Assembly: GCA_023137005.1 (NCBI GenBank)
Contig: JAGLQE010000142.1
Coordinates: 1-5,702 of the forward strand
DNA length: 5,702 nucleotides
Origin: Thermoplasmata archaeon
GTDB taxonomy: Archaea; Thermoplasmatota; Thermoplasmata; SG8-5; JAGLSY01
Reading direction: 5' to 3'
In this document: one piece after another, positions 1-5,377 of the stretch
How positions within the stretch are numbered: position 1 is the stretch's first letter
Layout: every line of letters begins with the position of its first letter
Translations under genes and position numbers: made by a program
The notes under the pieces: generated by a model
Told to the model about the DNA's origin: nothing
Seen by the model: the letters and a program-made list of their open reading frames with translations, nothing else
Database searches by the model: none

Positions 1-27
1 TGGGAGAAGTGGTGAGGAAGAAACCAA

Positions 28-726
28 ATGCCCACACAACACAAACTCAAATACCCCATGCTACTTGTCGGCGCGGCCATCACGGTGATCGCCCTCCTGC
101 TCTTTGTCACCAGCTTGTTCAAGATGGTGCCATTCCCACCTGTGCTACCCATGGAGTTCGTGATCATCATATTCGGTATCCTTGGAATTCATTTTGGTAT
201 CTCATCAGGAAGGAGACTGGCCTACACCGTTCATGACCGTGATATAATACTCGAACGCCTCCAGGGGCATGGCCGAGCGTCATCCAAGATCAGCAAGATC
301 ATGCAGGTGCCGATATTGCTCACAGCCTTCACCATCATCGCCTGGACCTTGTTCGTGATCGGATTCAGCCTTTCCAAAAGTGTGGTGGTGGACACCGTGC
401 TTATCGGATACGTGCGCTGGGTATTGATATTCTCCATGATAATGCTCATAGTTGGCTCCTACTTCTTTTACAAGGCCAGGGGCTTGGGCAAGCACCACAT
501 GCTGACCTTCAAGGGAAAGATCATATTGGAGCATAGCACCAGCATGATGGGCGAGGCGATGCAGAGAATGGACCGAGCTGAAGAAAGGGGGAGGGACATG
601 GCCAATCATACAGAAGAAAGAGGAAGAGAGATATATCATCAGGCGGAAGATGCTGGAAGGGGCATTGTGAATCGTATCGAGGACGAGGAGAAGGAACTCG
701 TGGATCGGATACGGAAGAAATTTTGA
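28..726 (+). CDS. Four-helix membrane protein with charged repeat tail, unknown function
   Basis: This 232-residue protein belongs to no family I recognise. Four hydrophobic segments are visible at about residues 9-30, 38-60, 94-115 and 124-148. The loop between the second and third (about 60-93) is rich in Arg and Lys, as is the region after the fourth, so the N-terminus, that loop and the C-terminus should all be cytoplasmic. From residue 181 to the end the protein is a highly charged, probably helical tail made of 11-residue repeats, described separately. The ATG at 28 is preceded by GGTGAGGA at 11-18, a good SD sequence at 9-base spacing, which supports this start. A 68-base gap with its own promoter separates it from the next gene, so the two are probably not tightly co-transcribed. 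A membrane-associated scaffold or stress protein is possible but is only inference. That the gene is real is well supported by its hydrophobic pattern and SD. Confidence 0.8.
   Translation: MPTQHKLKYPMLLVGAAITVIALLLFVTSLFKMVPFPPVLPMEFVIIIFGILGIHFGISSGRRLAYTVHDRDIILERLQGHGRASSKISKIMQVPILLTAFTIIAWTLFVIGFSLSKSVVVDTVLIGYVRWVLIFSMIMLIVGSYFFYKARGLGKHHMLTFKGKIILEHSTSMMGEAMQRMDRAEERGRDMANHTEERGREIYHQAEDAGRGIVNRIEDEEKELVDRIRKKF
568..723 (+). repeat. Tandem 11-residue (33-base) repeats in the C-terminal tail
   Basis: Residues 181-232 of the membrane protein divide into four units of 11 residues and a partial fifth: 181-191, 192-202, 203-213, 214-224 and 225-232. The units are MDRAEERGRDM, ANHTEERGREI, YHQAEDAGRGI, VNRIEDEEKEL and VDRIRKKF. 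A hydrophobic residue closes each full unit, acidic residues fill positions 5-6, and the first three share a Gly-Arg pair at positions 8-9. The unit length matches an 11-residue helical period (three turns), as in hendecad coiled coils and amphipathic membrane-surface helices. DNA identity between units is low, so this is an old or selected protein repeat and not a fresh duplication. Confidence 0.7.
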
Positions 727-756
727 TGACACCTCACAGTAGAACGTATTAATCCG

Positions 757-772
757 GTGAAACAATTATAAG
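757..772 (+). promoter_or_regulatory. BRE/TATA promoter for the DUF2202 gene, probably leaderless
   Basis: The sequence GTGAAAC followed by AATTATAAG fits an archaeal BRE (purine/A-rich) plus TATA box. The TATA centre lies about 27 bases upstream of the ATG at 795, the distance at which archaeal transcription normally starts, so the transcript should begin at or next to the start codon. No SD sequence occurs between the box and the ATG, which agrees with a leaderless mRNA. Confidence 0.6.
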
Positions 773-794
773 CAAATGTCAATTAGCCATAATT

Positions 795-1397
795 ATGAAG
801 GATGCGAAAAAATATCTCATAGCCATTGTAATTGTTTCATTGCTGATCCTGGTAGGATTCTACGGATACACCACGCTGGAAGATCAAGAAACACCATTGA
901 GTGATGGGGAGATCGCTGGCCTTGTTCTAATGCGTGAGGAGGAGAAGCTGGCAAGAGATGTTTACAATACCCTGGGGGAGAGATGGGGTGTGGATATCTT
1001 CACGAATATCGCGAGATCGGAGCAAACCCACACGAACGCGATAAAGGTGCTTCTGGACAATTACGGTATAGAGGACCCGGTCAAGGACGATAGTGTCGGG
1101 GTCTTTACCTCCCCCATGCTGGATGAGCTGTACAAGGACCTGGTGGAGCAGGGCGATGCATCCTATCTGGACGCATTGATCGTGGGAGCGACCATCGAGG
1201 ACCTGGATATCAAGGATCTCAATGAACTTACAGCGGGAACTGACAGAGCGGACATCATCACAACCTATGATAAGCTAAACAGCGGATCCCAGAAGCATTT
1301 GCGCTCCTTCATGTCGGAAATAGACAATAATAACGGTACTTATTCTCCACAATTCATCTCCCAGGCGGAGTTTGATGAGATACTTGCTTCTCCGTAA
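795..1397 (+). CDS. Membrane-anchored DUF2202 ferritin-like protein
   Basis: This 200-residue protein matches the DUF2202 family, a four-helix ferritin-like fold. Residues 7-25 form a single hydrophobic segment after a lysine-rich start, so the protein is probably anchored in the membrane with its domain outside, or is exported. The domain begins near residue 36. It shows MREEEKLARDVY at 46-57, a SEQTH motif at 75-79, GATIEDLDI at 131-139, and GSQKHLRSF at 164-172 near the end. Probable metal ligands are a Glu within 48-50, Glu76, His79, Glu135 and His168. Family members are thought to bind a di-metal centre, but their biochemical role is poorly defined; peroxide or metal handling is an inference. 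The ATG at 795 is the only start that keeps the anchor intact and sits at leaderless distance from a TATA box. Length is normal for an anchored member. Confidence 0.88.
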   Translation: MKDAKKYLIAIVIVSLLILVGFYGYTTLEDQETPLSDGEIAGLVLMREEEKLARDVYNTLGERWGVDIFTNIARSEQTHTNAIKVLLDNYGIEDPVKDDSVGVFTSPMLDELYKDLVEQGDASYLDALIVGATIEDLDIKDLNELTAGTDRADIITTYDKLNSGSQKHLRSFMSEIDNNNGTYSPQFISQAEFDEILASP

Positions 1398-1416
1398 TCG
1401 GTCCTATCAAAATTCC

Positions 1417-1433
1417 AAAAACATATCTATATC
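1417..1433 (+). promoter_or_regulatory. Candidate TATA promoter for the PpnP-like/radical SAM operon
   Basis: The A-rich stretch AAAAA at 1417-1421 followed by CATATCTATATC resembles BRE plus TATA. With the box centred near 1427, transcription would start near 1453, leaving a short leader that holds just the SD sequence AGGAGGA at 1453-1459. The box is loose and the region is generally AT-rich, so this is a moderate call. Confidence 0.4.
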
Positions 1434-1465
1434 AATAGTATTCCCTGCCAAAAGGAGGAAGATAA

Positions 1466-1855
1466 ATGGATTCAAAAGTCAAAGAGATGTTCCTTAGCCG
1501 GAACATAGATTTTCAGGTACTGGCAGAGACATTTCCAGGGATAGCGGATTATTTCCGGGGCACCCAGCCTGGCAAGATAAACGAATATGACAATGGGGTC
1601 ATGAGCGTGGTCATCGAGGGCCAGGGCAAGCCTTCCCCATCCACTTTCGGGTATCTGCCGGTGGGCGAGTTCGTATTCAATGTCGGGGGCAATCAGGAGA
1701 CCATGCACTTCCTGCATGGGGAGATCGCCTGGGGTGTTGGAAAAGGTGACATCGTGCCAGCTCAATATGATACATTGCTGATACCCGCTGGCAAGGACCT
1801 TATCCTCAATGTGAAGAAGCCCACGCTGTATGTTTGCGATTATGTGAAACAATGA
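1466..1855 (+). CDS. PpnP-like (DUF1255) small beta-barrel protein
   Basis: This 129-residue protein resembles the pyrimidine/purine nucleoside phosphorylase family PpnP (formerly DUF1255), a cupin-like fold. From memory, the E. coli protein is about 94 residues. Its ending, with a Pro-Gly turn then an AEPTSYLCRYL-type strand, corresponds to LIPAGKDLILNV and KPTLYVCDYV here (about 105-127). Its central 'VEGEYTFST...EEM' region corresponds to VGEFVFNVGGNQETM at about residues 66-80. The match covers roughly residues 35-127; the first 35 residues are extra and resemble nothing I know. If the assignment holds, it would split nucleosides with phosphate into base and ribose-1-phosphate in the cytoplasm, but an archaeal relative may differ. 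The start has a near-perfect SD, AGGAGGA at 1453-1459, with 6-base spacing. Its stop codon overlaps the next start as ATGA, implying translational coupling to the radical SAM enzyme. A generic cupin-like protein is the alternative. Confidence 0.62.
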   Translation: MDSKVKEMFLSRNIDFQVLAETFPGIADYFRGTQPGKINEYDNGVMSVVIEGQGKPSPSTFGYLPVGEFVFNVGGNQETMHFLHGEIAWGVGKGDIVPAQYDTLLIPAGKDLILNVKKPTLYVCDYVKQ

Positions 1856-2721
1856 ACGACTTCGATATTCCCTATCTGGCCTATCTTGAATTGAAGAGAA
1901 AGACCCGCGGTATCAAGTATTTCGCCGAGATCGACGTGACCGATAACTGCAATCTAAGATGCAAGCATTGCTATCACTTTCACGGCAAGGGGGTTTTCGA
2001 GAAGAAGGAATTGCCTCTGTCTGTTTGGAAAAGGCGGTTCAAAGACCTTCATAAACAGGGTATTCGATTTGTTCTGCTCGTTGGTGGAGAACCAGCTCTT
2101 AGGGTGGATGTTCTCATGCTGGCACACAGAATATTTCCCTTCATTTATGTTATAACGAACGGTACAATATTCATTCCTAAGAAATTCGATCACCTCCTGT
2201 TTGTGTCATTGGATGGCATGCGGAAAACCAATGACGCGATAAGAGGGCGGGGGACTTTCGACAAGATCCTGAAGAACTATTCGGGTGACAAGCGCGTGGC
2301 CATAAACATGACGATAACCATGGACAATTACAAGGAGCTGGGAGCTATTGTCAAGCTCTCGAAAAAACATGGCTTCAGAGGAGTTGTTTGCAATATTTGC
2401 GCATCAGGCACCGAGGTCAAGATCCCCATGCACATCAAGGCGGAAGAGAGGAAGCTCATTGTGAATGAGCTGAAAAGAGTTAAAAAAGCATATCCCAGGC
2501 AATTCATGCTCAGTGATGCCATGATCGAATGGTACGAGGTGGCGGACCACCGCGGCAGGTGCTATTGGGGCGACGATGTCCTGCATTTTGATGTGAAATG
2601 GAATACGAGGCGCTGCTTCGGGCCCAGCACTGACTGCTCCAATTGCGGATGCCTGGCAGGGTCTTTCCAGAACCCGATGTACATGGCTTTCACGGCCAAA
2701 GAGTTCAGAAAAATGGTTTGA
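1852..2721 (+). CDS. Radical SAM enzyme with C-terminal cysteine cluster
   Basis: This 289-residue protein has the radical SAM signature CNLRCKHC at 33-40, whose three cysteines bind the [4Fe-4S] cluster that cleaves S-adenosylmethionine. The GGEP motif (78-81) for SAM binding follows, then VSLDG at 118-122, as in SPASM/Twitch-type radical SAM proteins. A further CNIC pair occurs at 180-183, and the C-terminal part has Cys237, Cys255, Cys262, Cys265 and Cys267 in an arrangement (CFGPSTDCSNCGC) that could hold a second iron-sulfur cluster. Such extra clusters are common in enzymes that modify peptides or other substrates, but no substrate can be named. I chose the ATG at 1852 over the in-frame TTG at 1834 because it overlaps the preceding stop as ATGA and leaves a normal length of 32 residues before the first cluster cysteine. 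It is probably made together with the PpnP-like protein. Confidence 0.85.
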   Translation: MNDFDIPYLAYLELKRKTRGIKYFAEIDVTDNCNLRCKHCYHFHGKGVFEKKELPLSVWKRRFKDLHKQGIRFVLLVGGEPALRVDVLMLAHRIFPFIYVITNGTIFIPKKFDHLLFVSLDGMRKTNDAIRGRGTFDKILKNYSGDKRVAINMTITMDNYKELGAIVKLSKKHGFRGVVCNICASGTEVKIPMHIKAEERKLIVNELKRVKKAYPRQFMLSDAMIEWYEVADHRGRCYWGDDVLHFDVKWNTRRCFGPSTDCSNCGCLAGSFQNPMYMAFTAKEFRKMV

Positions 2722-2748
2722 GCAATATCTTTGATTAAATAGCAAATC

Positions 2749-2758
2749 AGGAAGTGAT
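2749..2758 (+). promoter_or_regulatory. Strong ribosome binding site for the DUF1684 gene
   Basis: AGGAAGTGAT differs by one base from the ideal complement of the archaeal 16S rRNA tail (AGGAGGTGAT). It sits just upstream of the ATG at 2762 and fixes that start. Confidence 0.65.
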
Positions 2759-2761
2759 GAT

Positions 2762-3307
2762 ATGGAAAAACCCGATGCCTGGAAGGTTGAATTGGAGAAG
2801 AGCCGGATAGAGAAGAACAAGCGCCTCTCTACAGATGACCAGTCACCCATCCCATTCATGAAAAGGAGAAAGTTCAGTGGCCTTTCCTACTTTCCCCTGG
2901 ATAGTAAATACATCTTCAAGTTGGAGCTTCATGAGCATGGGGAAAAGAAGGTCGTCGAGATCAGGGATTCCAAGGACAATGCTCGGAAGTTCATTTGCTG
3001 GGGTGAATTTAACTTTGAGATGGATGGTATAAAATGTACTCTCCAGGCATACAAAATAGATTCAAAAGAAGATATTATATTCGTTCCTTTCAAGGATGCC
3101 ACATCCAGCAAGGAAACCTATGGAGCAGGCAGATACCTGGATATGGAGCCAAAAAATGATCTCTCAGATGGTAAATGGACATTGGATTTCAACAAGGCCT
3201 ACAATCCATGGTGCGCGTACAATCATAATTATGCCTGTACAATGGCACCGCCGGAGAACTGGCTCGATATTCCGATAGAGGCTGGCGAGAAGAGTTACAG
3301 TGAATAG
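2762..3307 (+). CDS. DUF1684 family protein, cytosolic
   Basis: This 181-residue protein fits DUF1684, a conserved family without a settled function. Recognised family landmarks, in order, are an N-terminal Trp/Lys/Arg-rich helix (about 5-21), FSGLSYFPLD at 38-47, IIFVPFKDAT at 105-114, ETYGAGRYLD at 118-127, LDFNKAYNPWCAYN at 141-154, then the YACTMAPPENWLDIPI and EAGEKSY stretch at 157-179. The family's usual Gly after 'D-x-T' is replaced here by Ser (TSS at 114-116). Many bacterial members carry a signal peptide; none is present here, so this copy is probably cytoplasmic. Cys151 and Cys159 lie in the conserved ending. The thioredoxin gene begins 23 bases after the stop, suggesting the two are expressed together and that the thioredoxin might act on or beside this protein, which is inference. 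Family assignment is firm from the ending motif; function is unknown. Confidence 0.85.
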   Translation: MEKPDAWKVELEKSRIEKNKRLSTDDQSPIPFMKRRKFSGLSYFPLDSKYIFKLELHEHGEKKVVEIRDSKDNARKFICWGEFNFEMDGIKCTLQAYKIDSKEDIIFVPFKDATSSKETYGAGRYLDMEPKNDLSDGKWTLDFNKAYNPWCAYNHNYACTMAPPENWLDIPIEAGEKSYSE

Positions 3308-3315
3308 TACAATAA

Positions 3316-3323
3316 AGGATGGT
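3316..3323 (+). promoter_or_regulatory. Ribosome binding site that decides the thioredoxin start
   Basis: AGGATGGT (3316-3323) resembles the AGGAGGT core and lies 7 bases upstream of the ATG at 3331. The other in-frame ATG at 3319 lies inside this SD and would have no usable spacing, so 3331 is preferred. Confidence 0.5.
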
Positions 3324-3330
3324 GTTTCAA

Positions 3331-3744
3331 ATGGGATTTAAAAGATTTATGGGAATGGGGAAATGGCAGCCTGACCGGAACCGGGAACCACCACCCAAAG
3401 ACGAGTGGCCAAAGGGTCTGATCACCATAGGGGAGAAAGAGTTTGATGATTATATCAACCTGTACCCGGTATCTCTGATAGATTTTTATTCTCCAAGCTG
3501 TGGACCATGTATTGAAATGGCACCCGCAATACGGCATCTGGCCTTGCGGTATAAACATCGTGTGGCCTTCGCCAAGGTGAATGTCGCGGAGGAGCGAGAA
3601 CTGGCCCGGAGATACAAGATAATGGGCGTCCCGAATATTATCATATTCAGTTATGGAAAGAGGGTCACTAGCCTATTGGGCAGAAAGCCGGAAAGTAGTA
3701 TCATGAAAGCACTGGACAAGGTGCTGGCCGAGTTAGATCAATGA
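3331..3744 (+). CDS. Thioredoxin-like protein with CGPC active site
   Basis: This 137-residue protein is a thioredoxin-fold disulfide reductase. The active site SPSCGPC lies at 54-60 after the beta strand SLIDFY, followed by a helix beginning IEMAPAIRHLA. The conserved cis-proline loop is GVPNIIIF at 99-106, and the closing region keeps a Gly near 117 and a final amphipathic helix to the end. Classical thioredoxins have about 105-110 residues; here about 28 residues precede the domain. They are basic at first, then rich in Trp and Pro (KWQPDRNREPPPKDEWP at 11-27), with no signal peptide or membrane helix, so the protein should be cytoplasmic. Start at 3331 is chosen for its SD; starting at 3319 would add four residues. 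It closes the presumed operon with PpnP-like, radical SAM and DUF1684 genes, and its end is 9 bases from the convergent transporter gene. Its target is unknown; reducing the operon's cysteine-bearing enzymes is a reasonable guess. Confidence 0.9.
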   Translation: MGFKRFMGMGKWQPDRNREPPPKDEWPKGLITIGEKEFDDYINLYPVSLIDFYSPSCGPCIEMAPAIRHLALRYKHRVAFAKVNVAEERELARRYKIMGVPNIIIFSYGKRVTSLLGRKPESSIMKALDKVLAELDQ

Positions 3745-3753
3745 TATATTCTT

Positions 3754-5004
3754 TCAGGCATTTGCCTTTCTAACAGCTACCATTGGCAACAGTGCGAGAT
3801 AGATGATGCCCACCACTGCCAATGCCTGGCCCACGCCGTATGAGTCGGCTAAATAGCCGATCAATGGTGCGAAGACCGCGGTCACCATTGTCTTCACCTG
3901 GGATTCCACACTGAGGCCGGTTGCCATGACCTTGCTGGGTATGGTGTCGCTGATATAGCCGACATTCATCGGCCGTCTGATATTGTGGACTATGTAAAGA
4001 CCGATCAAGGCGGCGACGGCTATTGGATACAATTCTAAATATGCTGATATCCCAGATATGAGGAGGAATGCTCCGCCGATAATGTAAGTGAGATTGATCC
4101 CTCGGGATACCTCCGACAATCTGGATGCGATCCTTCCCGCGCTTCGGGAAGTGGCAGACGTCATGAGATAAAGGAAGAAATACGTCAAGCCAACCAGAAT
4201 AGCGATCCTCTCCTGATCCGCAAGGTAGAGAATGACTGGCAGGGCTATCGCCTGGGCCTCCAATATCGGCTGGAGATATTCCTTGGATGACCTGAACACA
4301 CCACCGAAAACAGACGAGTTCATGATGCCGCGCATGGCATTTCGATTCCTGAATATGCCGAGGAACGTGTTCCATGTTTCCGAGAATGACCTTTTCAGGC
4401 CGGCTCTTGATCTTTCACGATCTATGGCAATATCACCATCAAGATATGCGGGGTACGATGCCATCAAGAATAATTCCAGAGCATAGGGAATTGTGGATGC
4501 CAGGAACACGATCTTGTAATCCCCGGTGTATAGGACCAGGACGATGGCTATGAGCGCTGATAGCGCTGATCCAAGCTGCGATGCAGAGCGAGTTCGACCA
4601 TAATATTCCACTTTCTTATGGATCATCTTCTTTCTTTTCAGATAGTCAAGTATCATGGCCTTGTGGGTGCCACTCCTGAAGGCCTCGCCCGCGGCCAGGA
4701 ACACCATGGCCAGTGCGAAGAACCAGAACCCGGGAGAGAGGTAGAATATGATGAATGCGACCAGGCAGAATGAGAATGATAGGATCATTGACTTCCGCCT
4801 GCCAAAGGTGTCTGCGAGGAAGCCGGTTGGCAACTCAAATATGTTAATGAATATTTCCCGGATCGCGTATAATAGTCCGATAGAAAAAAAGGACAGGCCA
4901 GCATCTATGAAGAACAGTAATATGAATGGGTCGAAGAAGCGCAGGTTCTTTAAGAATCCATAAAGGCGGAACTTCAGGTACATGCGGTCGCGTGGTATGG
5001 CCAT
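3754..5004 (-). CDS. Major facilitator superfamily (MFS) transporter
   Basis: This 416-residue protein is an MFS secondary transporter of ordinary length with about 12 membrane segments, six in each half. The signature loop between helices 2 and 3, GFLADTFGRRKS, is at 61-72 and is nearly the consensus motif A. It is preceded by FELPT, common in efflux-type members. GEAFRSGTHKAMILDYL at 106-122, after helix 4, also resembles members that export drugs or small metabolites. A charged cytoplasmic loop spans about 186-225 between the two halves. Substrate cannot be told from sequence; efflux driven by the proton gradient is the family expectation. The start at 5004 lacks an SD; an alternative ATG at 4983 would drop seven residues without losing any helix. 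It is the only gene here on the - strand, convergent with the thioredoxin gene and divergent from the cofactor cluster, so it is an independent transcription unit. Confidence 0.88.
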   Translation of the reverse strand: MAIPRDRMYLKFRLYGFLKNLRFFDPFILLFFIDAGLSFFSIGLLYAIREIFINIFELPTGFLADTFGRRKSMILSFSFCLVAFIIFYLSPGFWFFALAMVFLAAGEAFRSGTHKAMILDYLKRKKMIHKKVEYYGRTRSASQLGSALSALIAIVLVLYTGDYKIVFLASTIPYALELFLMASYPAYLDGDIAIDRERSRAGLKRSFSETWNTFLGIFRNRNAMRGIMNSSVFGGVFRSSKEYLQPILEAQAIALPVILYLADQERIAILVGLTYFFLYLMTSATSRSAGRIASRLSEVSRGINLTYIIGGAFLLISGISAYLELYPIAVAALIGLYIVHNIRRPMNVGYISDTIPSKVMATGLSVESQVKTMVTAVFAPLIGYLADSYGVGQALAVVGIIYLALLPMVAVRKANA

Positions 5005-5008
5005 TGAT

Positions 5009-5042
5009 AGGATATCGCATCATAGGTAAAAAGAGATATCCT
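5009..5042. repeat. Inverted repeat AGGATATC-N18-GATATCCT in the MFS leader
   Basis: Two perfect 8-base arms at 5009-5016 and 5035-5042 are reverse complements, and each contains the palindrome GATATC. Arm centres are 26 bases apart, about two and a half helical turns. The repeat lies between the proposed TATA box and the start codon of the transporter gene, where a repressor site or an mRNA hairpin could act. An 18-base loop makes a stable hairpin doubtful. Chance is not excluded. Confidence 0.35.
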
Positions 5043-5060
5043 TGCGTAGACAAGTCTGGA

Positions 5061-5068
5061 TTTATACT
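5061..5068 (-). promoter_or_regulatory. Candidate TATA box for the MFS gene
   Basis: Read on the - strand this is AGTATAAA, a good archaeal TATA match, although the bases upstream of it are not a clear BRE. Its centre is about 60 bases from the ATG at 5004, which predicts a start of transcription near 5038 and a leader of about 34 bases. Confidence 0.45.
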
Positions 5069-5096
5069 GATGGTCTTGTCCTGAAAACCAATTAAG

Positions 5097-5122
5097 AATA
5101 TTTAAGTGGTAAATTATTTAAA
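5097..5122 (+). promoter_or_regulatory. AT-rich promoter region for the cofactor cluster
   Basis: Two overlapping candidates exist: AATATTTAAG at 5097-5106, preceded by the A/G-rich TTAAG of a possible BRE, and AAATTATTTAAA at 5111-5122. The first predicts a leader of about 30 bases, the second about 10. Either leaves the SD-like GAGG at 5145-5148 in the mRNA only if the start point is upstream of it, which favours the first. Confidence 0.4.
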
Positions 5123-5154
5123 GCCAGTTTTGTATGATGTTCATGAGGCAGTGA

Positions 5155-5355
5155 ATGACCATCGAAGTAAATGGAAATCAGATAGATTTCGTGGAGGGCG
5201 AGACCATCACCCAGCTATTGAAGCGCATGAATTTTATTTTCCCTCTTATCGTGGTCAAGATAGATGGAGAATTGGTGAAGAAGCCTGCCTTTGGTTCCAC
5301 AATGTTCCCGGATGGGGCCAGTATTCAGATGATCCACCTGATAAGTGGTGGTTGA
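5155..5355 (+). CDS. ThiS/MoaD-type ubiquitin-like sulfur carrier protein
   Basis: This 66-residue protein is a complete ThiS/MoaD family beta-grasp protein. It begins MTIEVNGNQIDFVEGETI, has the family's second hairpin LIVVKIDGELVKKPAF at about 31-46, then PDGASIQMIHLISGG, ending in the diagnostic Gly-Gly. In this family the last glycine is adenylated by an E1-like enzyme and converted to a thiocarboxylate that donates sulfur to molybdopterin, thiamine thiazole or tRNA; archaeal versions can also be attached to proteins (SAMPs). The sequence itself is closer to ThiS than to MoaD as I remember them, but the MobB-like gene downstream points to molybdopterin. No E1 enzyme is encoded in the window. 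GAGG at 5145-5148 is an SD with 6-base spacing to the ATG. The next gene starts 22 bases after the stop or, by a longer start, overlaps it. Confidence 0.85.
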   Translation: MTIEVNGNQIDFVEGETITQLLKRMNFIFPLIVVKIDGELVKKPAFGSTMFPDGASIQMIHLISGG

Positions 5356-5377
5356 GCAAAGGTTGGAGAGTGGAAAA

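Noticed and set aside
1..15. Possible last codons of an upstream gene (Trp-Glu-Lys-Trp then TGA at 13-15).
   Set aside because: Four codons cannot be told from chance, and the other two forward frames are also open at the left edge.
280..765. A 161-codon open frame on the - strand.
   Set aside because: It is antisense to the membrane protein gene, which has an SD and a coherent helix pattern; the - frame encodes a His/Pro-rich sequence without domain features.
1834..1851. TTG start giving the radical SAM protein six more residues.
   Set aside because: The ATG at 1852 forms a standard ATGA overlap with the preceding stop and is the better start.
1472..1852. A 126-codon - strand open frame across the PpnP-like gene.
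   Set aside because: It mirrors the + gene almost exactly, has no recognisable motif, and the + product matches a family.
2404..2859. A 151-codon - strand open frame spanning the end of the radical SAM gene and the start of the DUF1684 gene.
   Set aside because: It crosses two well-supported + strand genes and shows no domain pattern.
3745..3753. Bidirectional terminator between the convergent thioredoxin and MFS genes.
   Set aside because: The gap is 9 bases with no hairpin and no clear T-run in either direction; termination must lie within the coding ends or cannot be seen.
3770..4375. A 201-codon - strand open frame inside the transporter.
   Set aside because: It is an out-of-frame reading of the MFS gene, rich in His, Arg and Ser and lacking the hydrophobic helices of the true frame.
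5139..5156. Short TTCA/TGAA inverted repeat around the SD of the sulfur carrier gene, considered as an RNA switch.
   Set aside because: The stem is only 4 base pairs, far too weak to support a riboswitch or SD-masking claim.
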